From an uncultured Verrucomicrobiae bacterium (GTDB lineage: Bacteria > Verrucomicrobiota > Verrucomicrobiia > Palsa-1439), in the NCBI GenBank assembly GCA_937927265.1, contig CALBCO010000247.1, positions 1 to 11,594 of the forward strand: DNA of 11,594 nt, in the 5' to 3' direction. Position 1 is the stretch's first letter. Each line of letters begins with the position of its first letter. This document shows positions 1 through 6,657 of this stretch, in pieces. The translations under genes and the position numbers were made by a program. The notes below the pieces were generated by a model. The model was not told where the DNA came from. It saw nothing but the letters and a program-made list of their open reading frames with translations, and did no database searches.

Positions 1-1231
1 CCCGGAATGCTCGCACAACATCCCGGCGGATGTCGAGATAATTATGAGATGGTTAGTAAATCGAACAACTCCACGTTCCCGATCGGCCGGTCGTACCAGC
101 CAAACGGCTCGATCACTTTCAACGTCTCGCCATGATGCCGATGGCGCGGCCCAGTCGGGAAATGACGCAGCACCAATTTGTAGCGTTCCGTGCGAATCGC
201 TCGCAGCGGTTCCGCGCCGCCGTGATAGGTCTGTTCAGCAAACACTTCGTCATGCAACGACGGCACCGCGCCGCGCACCAATGGCAACAAACTTTTGCCC
301 TCCAACCGATGCGCCGGCGTCACGCCGAGCAGTTCGCAAATTGTTGGGTAAATATCCAAATGCGACACCAACGGTTCGATCACCCGTCCGCCGACGAACC
401 CGCCCGGCCCGCGAATGATCAGCATCACGCCGATGCCTTGATCGGTGAGCGTCATCTTCGCATGCGGAAAATCAATGCCGTGATCCGTCGTGAAAATAAC
501 CAGCGTGTCCTCTTCCAGTCCGTAGTGTTTCAGCGCGTAAAGTACCCGACCGACGTATTCATCCATGATCCGCACGCCTTCATGGAAGCTGGCCACGTCG
601 CGACGGATTTCGGGGAGGTCGGGCAGCCACGGGAAGGGCGCCGTGTAACGGGCATCGAGTTTCCGCGGGTCGTAGTATCGGGTCTTGCTGTACTTGTCCA
701 CGGCGTTGAACAAGCCGAGTTCGGGCCGCTGCAGATTGGCGTTGTGCGGCTCACCAATCCCGACCGGCAGGAAAAACGGTTTGAGTTTTTTGTCACGATT
801 CATGAACCGCTCGGCAAAGAACCGTTGCACATGGTCCACTGTCTCCTCGTAGAACTGGCCGCGTTCGGGGCGCGTGTCGAGGATGCGTTGGTAGCCGAGT
901 GGTGAGAGATCATCGTGGCCGGTCTCGTGTTGCACGCCGGCCAACACCGTCTCATACCCCTGCCGGTTGAGAAACTGGACGAGATGTTTTTGGTAATCAT
1001 CAATCCGCCAACTCGGTGCGCGACCAGTCAGCCCAAACACGCCGATTTGATGCGGGTATTGGCGGTGAGCATCGCCGCCCGGCTGGGGCTGCAGGTCGGC
1101 GCGCAACAGAACGCTTTGCGAAACAGCACGCCCTCCCGCGCAAATTGCATCAGATTGGGCGTCTCGACAGGATAGCCATACGGCTGGATGTAACGGCCGC
1201 CGTCATGGCAGTGTAAATAAAGGATATTCAT
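1..1231 (-). pseudogene. Sulfatase (alkaline-phosphatase superfamily, N-sulfoglucosamine sulfohydrolase-like), frameshifted, runs off the left edge
   Basis: Hydrolyses sulfate esters or N-sulfates, probably of sulfated polysaccharide fragments. Seen: translation from the ATG at 1229-1231 gives an N-terminus with HCHDGGRYIQPYG and the sulfatase signature CSPSRAAMLT, whose Cys (residue 47) would become formylglycine. The frame is then lost at about 1063: restoring one base gives LTGQYPHQIGVFGLTGRAPS and joins the long downstream frame (to 42). That frame carries TTDHGIDFPHAKMTLTDQG (metal-binding Asp-His and the following Lys) and ends at the typical ELFDL. After ELFDL the frame stops at 42-44, but a third frame reads HNYLDIRRDVVRAF to the window edge, so the gene probably continues to the left. 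There is no signal peptide, so a cytoplasmic enzyme is likely. It starts 49 bp after the aldose epimerase and is probably co-transcribed. It could be a decayed gene or an intact gene with sequencing errors; family assignment is secure, substrate is not. Confidence 0.85.
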
Positions 1232-1280
1232 TGTATGTTTTTCGAATTTTCTTTCCCCACAACAATGTCGTTGCGGATTG

Positions 1281-2141
1281 TCATGACCGCCTCACCTCGA
1301 TGTAGCTGGTCGCAGTGAACACTCCCCCCGGCTGCAGTGGGATTGCGCCCGGACGACGGTGCGGCTCGCGATTGGTCGGGTCAATGTTCGGAATCCCAAA
1401 CCACGGCTCAACGCACACGAATGGTTTATCCGCCGTGGGCCATATTGCCAAGTCAGAAAAACCAGCAATCCCCACGCACACCTGACGCGTGGGGGTTTCC
1501 AGTGTGACGGACCGCGATTGCAGGCCGGTCAACACGACGGTGTCGCCTTCATCCGACGGCAACGGCAAGTCGGCGGCGCGGATGACTTGACCGGGCTGGC
1601 CGAACGGCACCAATTCACCCGTAAATTGTTCGTGAGGCCGGGCGTAGCGGCGAAACTGTTCGGGTTGCTCAAAACGCAGCACAAATTCCCGGCCCGGTGT
1701 TGGGAAACCTGGATGCAATCCAAAATTAAACCAGAATAGACGGTCATCCTGGTTGGCCACCGTGTATTCCAGCCACAACCTCCGTTCTTCCACCCAGTGT
1801 CTGGCCCGCAATTCGAACCAGTAAGGGAAAAACTCCCGCGTCCATTCATTGGCTGCGAGCACCAATGTCAAACGGTCAACTGCCCTCTCTGTGGGTATGA
1901 ATTCCAATAACCGGGCAAATCCATGAAACGGCATCGGATACAACCGCCCGTCAGCAAGATAGAGGTCTTCCGGCCAGCGATTGATGATAGGAAACAGTAT
2001 CGGCGCTTGTGCATTCCACCACAGGGGATCTCGTTGCCAGAGATGCTCGGTGTTATCTGGCAGTGTTCGTAGACTCGTCAACTCCGCACCAGCCGCCTTG
2101 ACGGAGACTCGCAATTGTTGATTGGCAATTGTGTAAATCAT
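1281..2141 (-). CDS. Aldose 1-epimerase family protein (LacX-like)
   Basis: Galactose-mutarotase superfamily; interconverts anomers of an aldose or sugar phosphate in the cytoplasm. Seen in the 286-residue product: HGFAR (His73), FNFGLHPGF (His143) and WPTADKPFVCVEPWFG (Glu245), at the places where this superfamily has its two catalytic His and the catalytic Glu. The order and spacing, with the WPTADKPFVCVEPW block near the C-terminus, match the LacX-like subgroup rather than classical GalM, which is longer (about 340 residues). The frame is intact. No good Shine-Dalgarno lies before the ATG at 2139-2141. The frameshifted sulfatase follows 49 bp downstream, suggesting a shared role in breakdown of sulfated or other sugars; that pairing is inference. 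Exact sugar unknown. Confidence 0.9.
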   Translation of the reverse strand: MIYTIANQQLRVSVKAAGAELTSLRTLPDNTEHLWQRDPLWWNAQAPILFPIINRWPEDLYLADGRLYPMPFHGFARLLEFIPTERAVDRLTLVLAANEWTREFFPYWFELRARHWVEERRLWLEYTVANQDDRLFWFNFGLHPGFPTPGREFVLRFEQPEQFRRYARPHEQFTGELVPFGQPGQVIRAADLPLPSDEGDTVVLTGLQSRSVTLETPTRQVCVGIAGFSDLAIWPTADKPFVCVEPWFGIPNIDPTNREPHRRPGAIPLQPGGVFTATSYIEVRRS

Positions 2142-2292
2142 GGCTGGACATTCAACTGAAGTCGCGACGATTCGTCACGTCAATTTCGATGTTCGGCTGC
2201 ACAACTGAATCATTAGCACGAGGAGGACCTGAATGGATGGGGCGCAATGGCCTTTCGACCCGCCTCACGCCTGCCACCCACCGCCGTCGAAA

Positions 2293-2310
2293 GCGCCGCT
2301 GATGCGGCGC
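2293..2310. repeat. Short palindrome, 7-bp stem
   Basis: GCGCCGC, loop TGAT, GCGGCGC: a perfect 7-bp stem. GC-rich hairpins of this kind are often dispersed in verrucomicrobial intergenic DNA; that it is one of a family is inference. Confidence 0.6.
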
Positions 2311-2369
2311 ACTACAAAACCATGCCGTTCAACCCTGGTGCTCGAACTTACGCAGGAGCGTTTTAGAGT

Positions 2370-2387
2370 GCGGTGCGACAGCACCGC
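2370..2387. repeat. Short palindrome, 7-bp stem, GACA loop
   Basis: GCGGTGC, loop GACA, GCACCGC: a perfect 7-bp stem flanked by TTTTAGAGT on the left and TTTCCCGTCGG on the right. No run of T follows the stem on either side at the distance expected of an intrinsic terminator, so a dispersed palindromic repeat is more likely. My recollection is that similar GCGGTG/CACCGC hairpins are common in related genomes, which I could not verify. Confidence 0.6.
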
Positions 2388-2730
2388 TTTCCCGTCGGTC
2401 CACTTCCGGAGACGATGGTCACCGGGCGACTCACGCGGGTCGAGGTACAGACAAGATGCCGCCGTCAACGTCTGACGGAAAGCGCGGTGTCGGGAATCAT
2501 GCCGCTCATCGTCCAGATGCAGGGGAAATGGAGGAGTTTGCCGTTCGATTCGATGCCCGGCGTAATGGAGAGAAAAAAGTCGGGTGACTCATGTCTCATG
2601 ATGACCGGCCCGCGGAAAAACCGTCCACCCAAAAGTGAAACTTTTAGCCCTGCGCTAATCATTCGGGTGCCCAACACACTTGTGACGAGTTGGGAATTCA
2701 ATCTCTGCACAAATCACCAGCCATGGCGGC

Positions 2731-2743
2731 GTCTGAAACAGAC
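2731..2743. repeat. Small inverted repeat just beyond the cytochrome gene stop
   Basis: GTCTG, loop AAA, CAGAC, 18 bp past the stop codon of the minus-strand di-heme cytochrome gene. Next to it GGCAGCTTGCC is itself partly self-complementary. The pair could fold in the mRNA 3' end and act as a weak terminator or stabiliser, but there is no T-run, so it is recorded only as a structure. Confidence 0.35.
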
Positions 2744-2761
2744 CGGGCAGCTTGCCGCTCC

Positions 2762-4672
2762 CTATAAGGACAACACGTACTCTGCGAGATCGGCCAACTC
2801 TTGCGGTGTCAGGTCAGAGGTTTTGCCATGCTTGTCGCTGTCATTGAATGTCTTCAGCACCTCCAGCATCGTCGCCGCCCGACCGTCATGCAGGTACGGC
2901 GCCGTCCGCCACGTCTCCACGAGTGTTGGCGTATCAAACAGCTCGTCTTTCTCGCGGGCGGTGCCTGTCCCCACCTTGTATTCCTTAAGGTCGGTAAACA
3001 ACGGGGCGGGATGGCACGCGGCACAACCGGCTCGCTGAAAAATCTTTTCGCCACGTTGGGCCGCCTCGCTCAGTTTGCCGTTCACGAGATACGGACTCGG
3101 CACGGGAGTCAGGGATTTCAGGTATTCGTCGGTCGCCTGGTAAACTTCTTCGGGAGCCGTTGCCAACTGGATGAACCGATAACCAGCCCGAACCGCTTTC
3201 TCGGCGGATTCGCGCACGCCGGTGCTCATCGCCGGCGGCGTCCGATGCGCCCAGAGCAGGCTCTTGGTGTTTTTCGGATTGCCAATGCCGTCGTTGAGCA
3301 GATCCCAATTCAGCCCGTCCACCCGCGCGTCCGGGTGGCAGGACCCGCAACTCTGCCACTGCTGGAAACAATGGGCCGCATCAAAAAACGCCATCTCGCC
3401 CCGACGCGCCGCCGTCAACGGTTGTTGCGGGCCAAGCGCCACCGTGACCGGCTTGGCGGCCGGATCCGCCACGTCCACCGCTTCCACCGCATCGGAAAAA
3501 TACTGCGCGACGTAAGCCCGGTTGCCGAGCATCGTCAACGCGCGCGGGCCGTTGCCGGTCAACGCCAGCCGCCGGCGCGCTCCCGTCAGAAACGCCAGAT
3601 CATCCGGCGTCTGCGAACCGCCGCTGGCGTACTCGGTCCCTTTCGGGCTGGTCCCGGCTTTCGCGAGCCGGGCGTGCAACTCGGCCCGGTCCACCACCAG
3701 CAGTTCCTGCGTGCCAGCCAACCCGATCACCACCGATTTGCCGTCCGCGGTGCACCCGACCGGCCACGGATTCGCCGCGCCCCGGTCCACCTCGTCGAGC
3801 AACACGGTGTTGACCAGTTTCCGCGCCGCCACGTCAATGATGCTCAGCGCGCTGGTGTTCATCCAGCCGCGTTCGAGTTGGGTCGTGGGCAACTGATACC
3901 GGCCCAGCGTGTGCGTCACATAGGCGAACTTCCCGTCCGGCGACAACGCAATCCCGCGCGCCCCGGTGCTGCCGTTAGGCAATTCAATCACCGTCGGCTG
4001 GCCGGTGGCCACGTCCAGCGCCGTGACGACCGCCGCCACGACCGGCGCCGTGGCCGCTTGAGCCGGCAACAGATTCACGACGAACAACGTCTTGCCATCG
4101 CCGCTCAACGCGACCGCCACCGGCTCGCGGGTGACCGGCCATTGCTGTTTTTCCTGCCCGGTCGCCGCATCGCGCACGCTGATCGTGTGGTTGAACCGGT
4201 TGGCGAGATACACCGTCTGGCCATCGGGCGAAAACACCGGAGCCGACGGCGTGTGCCCCGCGCGCCACGTTGCCGCCAATTTGCGTCCCGCCACGTCCAC
4301 CACCGCCACGGCACCCGCGGGGTCGTCGGTCGTGACCACGAGCCGTTTGCCGTCGGGCGACAACGCGAGGCCGTTCGGCGCGGCCGGTATATCCACCGTG
4401 CCGGTAACTTTGCTGGTCGCCGCGTCCACCATGGCCACCTTCTTACCGGTGGCCAAGGCCACAAACAGCGTTTTGCCTTCCTTGTCGGCGACGACGGCGA
4501 TGGGCGACAAATACTCGGCGGCCATCGCCGCCTGACTGAGGAGCGTCACCGCCAACGCGAGGGCGAGCCACGGACGGCGGGCTGGGACAGCCCGCCCAAT
4601 CAGGTCAGTAGCTGCGGGGAGCGCGCGGTGGCCCCACCGCGCCGTTGGTCGTTCAGTCATTGGGTTGTTCAT
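2762..4672 (-). CDS. Secreted YVTN beta-propeller / di-heme cytochrome c (MauG/CcpA-like) fusion
   Basis: Predicted exported redox protein of 636 residues. Seen: a hydrophobic signal core WLALALAVTLLSQAAMAAEY at about 35-54; YVTN/WD-like propeller repeats at about 55-415 (recurring SPDGK, DVATG and VAVVDV blocks); then a cytochrome-c-peroxidase-like half with two CXXCH haem sites, CGSCH (442-446) and CAACH (550-554), and PYLHDGRAATMLEVL near the end, typical of MauG/CcpA-type di-heme proteins. Such fusions are widespread in PVC bacteria; they are inferred to oxidise an unknown substrate or pass electrons in the periplasm. Start chosen at 4672 (MNNP; MTERP at 4659 is possible) because the longer frame to 4729 enters palindromic DNA. 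The n-region before the signal core is unusually long (34 residues) and is largely encoded by two palindromes (4576-4596 and 4623-4642). The haem fragment at 4860-5369 lies upstream on the same strand. Confidence 0.88.
   Translation of the reverse strand: MNNPMTERPTARWGHRALPAATDLIGRAVPARRPWLALALAVTLLSQAAMAAEYLSPIAVVADKEGKTLFVALATGKKVAMVDAATSKVTGTVDIPAAPNGLALSPDGKRLVVTTDDPAGAVAVVDVAGRKLAATWRAGHTPSAPVFSPDGQTVYLANRFNHTISVRDAATGQEKQQWPVTREPVAVALSGDGKTLFVVNLLPAQAATAPVVAAVVTALDVATGQPTVIELPNGSTGARGIALSPDGKFAYVTHTLGRYQLPTTQLERGWMNTSALSIIDVAARKLVNTVLLDEVDRGAANPWPVGCTADGKSVVIGLAGTQELLVVDRAELHARLAKAGTSPKGTEYASGGSQTPDDLAFLTGARRRLALTGNGPRALTMLGNRAYVAQYFSDAVEAVDVADPAAKPVTVALGPQQPLTAARRGEMAFFDAAHCFQQWQSCGSCHPDARVDGLNWDLLNDGIGNPKNTKSLLWAHRTPPAMSTGVRESAEKAVRAGYRFIQLATAPEEVYQATDEYLKSLTPVPSPYLVNGKLSEAAQRGEKIFQRAGCAACHPAPLFTDLKEYKVGTGTAREKDELFDTPTLVETWRTAPYLHDGRAATMLEVLKTFNDSDKHGKTSDLTPQELADLAEYVLSL
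4576..4596. repeat. Palindrome within the signal-peptide coding region (unit 1)
   Basis: GGCGGGCTG, loop GGA, CAGCCCGCC: a perfect 9-bp stem. It encodes about residues 26-33 (GRAVPARR) of the cytochrome fusion, just before the hydrophobic signal core. On the other strand the loop reads TCC inside GGGCTGTCCCAGCCC. Confidence 0.8.
4623..4642. repeat. Palindrome within the signal-peptide coding region (unit 2)
   Basis: GCGCGGTGG, spacer CC, CCACCGCGC: a perfect 9-bp stem. It encodes about residues 11-17 (ARWGHRA) of the cytochrome fusion and lies 26 bp from unit 1. Confidence 0.8.
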
Positions 4673-4721
4673 CCTATCAGCCGCAGTTGAAAGTGGGCAG
4701 AACCGGCGATGACCCGCAGAA

Positions 4722-4742
4722 CCAACCACTTGAAGTGGTTGG
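4722..4742. repeat. Perfect 10-bp-arm palindrome
   Basis: CCAACCACTT at 4722-4731, a single G, and AAGTGGTTGG at 4733-4742. It lies about 50 bp upstream of the likely start of the di-heme cytochrome gene, so it could be an operator, a hairpin in the leader, or part of the repeat tract. No T-run follows. Confidence 0.75.
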
Positions 4743-4765
4743 ATGGCCTCACCTGCTGGGTGAAC

Positions 4766-4831
4766 GGTAGGGCGCGCCGAACGCCGTACTTACCTTGCAA
4801 ACAGCGGCGCGCCCGGCGGTCGCGCCCTACC
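4766..4831. repeat. 66-bp imperfect inverted repeat with GGTAGGGCGCG ends
   Basis: The 11-bp ends GGTAGGGCGCG and CGCGCCCTACC are exact reverse complements. Inner GC-rich blocks (4771-4779 and 4805-4813) are also reverse complements, offset from the ends, so two alternative foldings are possible. It resembles dispersed GC-rich repeats of verrucomicrobial genomes, from memory only. Confidence 0.65.
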
Positions 4832-4859
4832 CACGACAATTCAACTGCGGAATTCAGGT

Positions 4860-5369
4860 TCATTGTACTTTTTCCTTGTTCAAGTTGGCTTGGGTTTGGA
4901 GTTCGGCCAGGCGCTCGGCGGGAGGCCGATAGTCGCCCCAGAGCGGGCAGTTCATGGCGATCCACGTCTTGATCGCCAGCATTTCGTCGCGGTCGAGCGC
5001 GACTTTGTTATGGCCGCCTTCGAGCACCTGAATCAACCGGCTCTGCAAGGCGCCGAATGTTTTCGGCTCGGCCTTGGTCTGCCGCTGACCGTACTGCGTA
5101 TTGAAGTGATCCACCAGTTTCATGTTCACGACCGTTTTGTAGGAGGTCGGTACGGCGTTATTGTCGCGAGTGCCGCGCAAATCCAGTTTGGCCTCGCCCG
5201 TGCCGTCATGACAGGAAACGCAATGCCACCGTCGCTTGTGGGAACCACCTCCCCCTTCGATGCGGGGATGCCGAAGTGGGGGAACAGCAGTTTGGCGATT
5301 CATGACGATCTCGTTGTATTGATTTTGTGAGCCAAGAGCAAGTTTCTTTTGCATTCTAGCCCGAATCAT
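4860..5369 (-). CDS. Haem-binding fragment like the C-terminal part of hydrazine-synthase-alpha-type PVC proteins
   Basis: Seen: one CVSCH haem c site (residues 50-54 if the frame starts at 5369) followed by GEAKLDLRGTRDN, then KTFGALQSRLIQVLEGGHNKVAL and TWIAMNCPLWGDYRPP. The latter blocks (a GH-x-V-x-L segment followed by TWID-NAPLWG-type sequence) are typical of the end of large planctomycete/verrucomicrobial proteins annotated with the hydrazine-synthase alpha middle domain, which are usually several hundred residues longer. The 169-residue frame has no signal peptide, which a c-type cytochrome needs, and residues before the haem motif (PPLRHPRIEGGGGSHKRR) look unlike the family. It therefore looks like a truncated gene whose 5' part is lost. 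Alternative starts are 5354 and 5303. Its stop overlaps an ATG (ATGA at 4860-4863) that opens into the palindrome tract. Electron-transfer function is inferred. Confidence 0.6.
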   Translation of the reverse strand: MIRARMQKKLALGSQNQYNEIVMNRQTAVPPLRHPRIEGGGGSHKRRWHCVSCHDGTGEAKLDLRGTRDNNAVPTSYKTVVNMKLVDHFNTQYGQRQTKAEPKTFGALQSRLIQVLEGGHNKVALDRDEMLAIKTWIAMNCPLWGDYRPPAERLAELQTQANLNKEKVQ

Positions 5370-5448
5370 TCGCGCCCCGTTTCAAAGCCGAAATTACGGT
5401 GAAGTGCGAGGGTGAAGAAAAGGGGGCGCCCGCTAATGATTCGGGTTC
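5360..5448. repeat. Divergent pair of AATGATTCGGG motifs
   Basis: CCCGAATCATT at 5360-5370 and AATGATTCGGG at 5435-5445 are exact 11-bp reverse complements, 64 bp apart. The right copy extends to CTAATGATTCGGGTTC (5433-5448), of which AATGATTCGGGTTC recurs exactly at 6604-6617 beyond the insertion sequence. The left copy overlaps the first possible start codon of the haem fragment. Function unknown. Confidence 0.55.
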
Positions 5449-5571
5449 ATTGGCGAACCATAAGGGCATGGGATTGGAGTGAGAGGGTGGTTTTCCCGAA
5501 GCAATTGAAGGTTCAACGGCAAAACGAATTTAACGATTGGACGGATTTTGAAGATGATATGAAGATCGGCT

Positions 5572-6600
5572 GTCCCACAACTTCAACCCAGTCCGGGCAA
5601 ATAGGCTGCTTCAGGCGTGCCCAAGAAACACCCGCCGCCACCGGCTGTCCCATCGCGCTCGAGCAGGCTGCGCAAGTCCAGTCGTTGCCACAACGCCGCG
5701 CGCAGCAGCGTGAACAGTCGGGTAAAGCTGTGGCTCCACTGGCTCAGGAACGCTCAGGATATGGCCGATGCGACCGTGCTGCAAACGGCGCACGACTCGA
5801 CAGCGCAAATTCTCCTTGGCGCGCGTGCCCCAGAAGACCTCCCGCTGCGCCAACGCGGCGAGGTGGGCAAAGTCCAGATAAGCTTTGTCAAAGATCACGA
5901 TCTCGCCAGCGGCCACGCCGGCGCAGAGTTCGTGCGCGCGGCGGTTGTCGTGTTCGCCGGCGGTGTCCACGATGGCAAAGCGCGGCAGGAAGGTTGGGAG
6001 GTTGAGCCGCACATGGCCTTTGGCGGCGGCTTTGCGGCGGGGTGCTTGGCCCAATCCAGACAGCGGGCGACCAGTTGAATGGTGGTGGAGTCCACGACAT
6101 GGATCAGACGCTGGAAACGGAAGGCGAACTTCGGACGGCGACGGGCGCCGCAGCCCGGATGAAGTTGTGGCAAATGATCGAGTATGTGCCAGAACAACTG
6201 CTCGGCCAAGAGCGGGTCGCGCTGGCGGTTGGCGTGCGAGAGCGCGTTCTTGCTGGGCGGCGTGGCGGCGCGAATTGCCGACAGGGGACCGGAGTGCAGG
6301 CGCAGCGCATCACAGACGTCGTTGAGGCTGAGGGCATGAGTGAGTTGGGCGTAGAGCAAACTCACGACATGACTCCACGGACGAAACGACCGTGCGTGGG
6401 AGTCCATCCCGGTGTCGCGGGCCAATTGCGGCACGAGATGGTTGGGAATGAGATTGCAGAGTTGGCGCAGGAGAGTGAAACTGCTGCGCGTTGGCTTGCG
6501 GGTGGTTTGGTTTTGCATGGCCTGCTTTGTGGCAGGTCAAACCGCTTCAAGCCAACTTCTATTTCCCCTCATCATCAGAAATCCACTAAACCTATGGGAC
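5572..6600 (-). mobile_element. Defective IS4-family (DUF4372-type) insertion sequence
   Basis: About 1.03 kb containing a damaged transposase read on the minus strand. Possible terminal inverted repeats: GTCCCACAACTTCA at 5572-5585 and, on the minus strand, GTCCCATAGGTTTA ending at 6600 (10 of 14 match, the first six exact). The transposase stop codon lies inside the left repeat, as is common in compact insertion sequences. No matching direct repeat flanks the proposed ends, so the exact boundaries or an intact target duplication are not established. Full-length members of the group are typically about 1.4 kb; this copy is short because of an internal deletion in the transposase. Confidence 0.7.
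5583..6518 (-). pseudogene. IS4-family transposase with DUF4372 N-terminus, frameshifted and internally deleted
   Basis: DDE transposase remnant. Seen: from the ATG at 6516-6518, the N-terminus has the DUF4372-like LLRQLCNLIPNHL...SFRPWSHVVSLLYAQLTHALSLNDV, then HVVDSTTIQLV with the first catalytic Asp and LDWAKH. At about 6035 the frame shifts by one base and resumes as RRKAAAKGHVRLNLPTFLPR, FAIVDTAGEHDNRRA and IVIFDKAYLDF with the second Asp, then TRAKENLRCRVVRRLQ. At about 5750 it jumps, in another frame, to FLSQWSHSFTRLFTLLRAA, SLLERDGTAGGG and a terminal YLPGLG with its stop at 5583-5585. The intervening segment that in this family carries the Y-x2-R-x3-E-x6-K block with the catalytic Glu is missing, by roughly 100 codons. 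It cannot be active. Confidence 0.85.
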
Positions 6601-6657
6601 TACAATGATTCGGGTTCTATCATTGGAAAGCGGATGTCGCTGGGTGTCGTGTTCGTT

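Larger units (their letters stand above)
2142..2761. other. 620-bp gene-poor gap with small palindromes
   Basis: No convincing gene. The longest minus-strand frame (2465-2710, 81 codons) and the plus-strand frames show no recognisable motif and no ribosome binding site. The stretch holds at least four short inverted repeats (2293-2310, 2370-2387, 2462-2478, 2731-2743) and two versions of a recurring CTAATSATTCGGG motif (2207-2216 on minus, 2655-2667 on plus). It separates the end of the di-heme cytochrome gene from the start of the aldose epimerase gene, so it should contain a terminator for the former and a promoter for the latter. No clear -35/-10 pair stands out. Confidence 0.6.
4681..4850. 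repeat. Palindrome tract bounded by an 11-bp inverted repeat (possible MITE-like unit)
   Basis: CCGCAGTTGAA at 4681-4691 and its exact reverse complement TTCAACTGCGG at 4840-4850 bound 170 bp between the haem fragment and the di-heme cytochrome gene. Inside are a perfect 10-bp-arm palindrome (CCAACCACTT, G, AAGTGGTTGG; 4722-4742), a TCACC/GGTGA stem (4749-4763), and an inverted repeat of GGTAGGGCGCG (4766-4776) with CGCGCCCTACC (4821-4831), which itself contains GGCGCGCCG and CGGCGCGCC. No target-site duplication is obvious. It may be several nested repeats or one non-autonomous element. Confidence 0.6.

Noticed and set aside
2465..2710. 81-codon minus-strand frame in the 620-bp gap
   Set aside because: No ribosome binding site, no motif, and it overlaps palindromes at one end; not supported as a gene.
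2801..4690. 629-codon plus-strand open frame
   Set aside because: Antisense shadow of the cytochrome fusion; its product is Arg/His-rich low-complexity sequence with no motif, as expected for the reverse of a GC-rich gene.
4681..4850. CRISPR array or riboswitch in the repeat tract
   Set aside because: Repeats are palindromic and unequal rather than evenly spaced direct repeats, and no known riboswitch core is recognisable.
5412..6005. 197-codon plus-strand frame over the left IS end
   Set aside because: Crosses the proposed IS boundary and runs antisense to the transposase; no recognisable domain.
6020..6050. Programmed frameshifting in the transposase
   Set aside because: IS4-family elements are not known for it, there is no A-rich slippery heptamer, and the gene is also deleted further on; simple damage or sequencing error is likelier.
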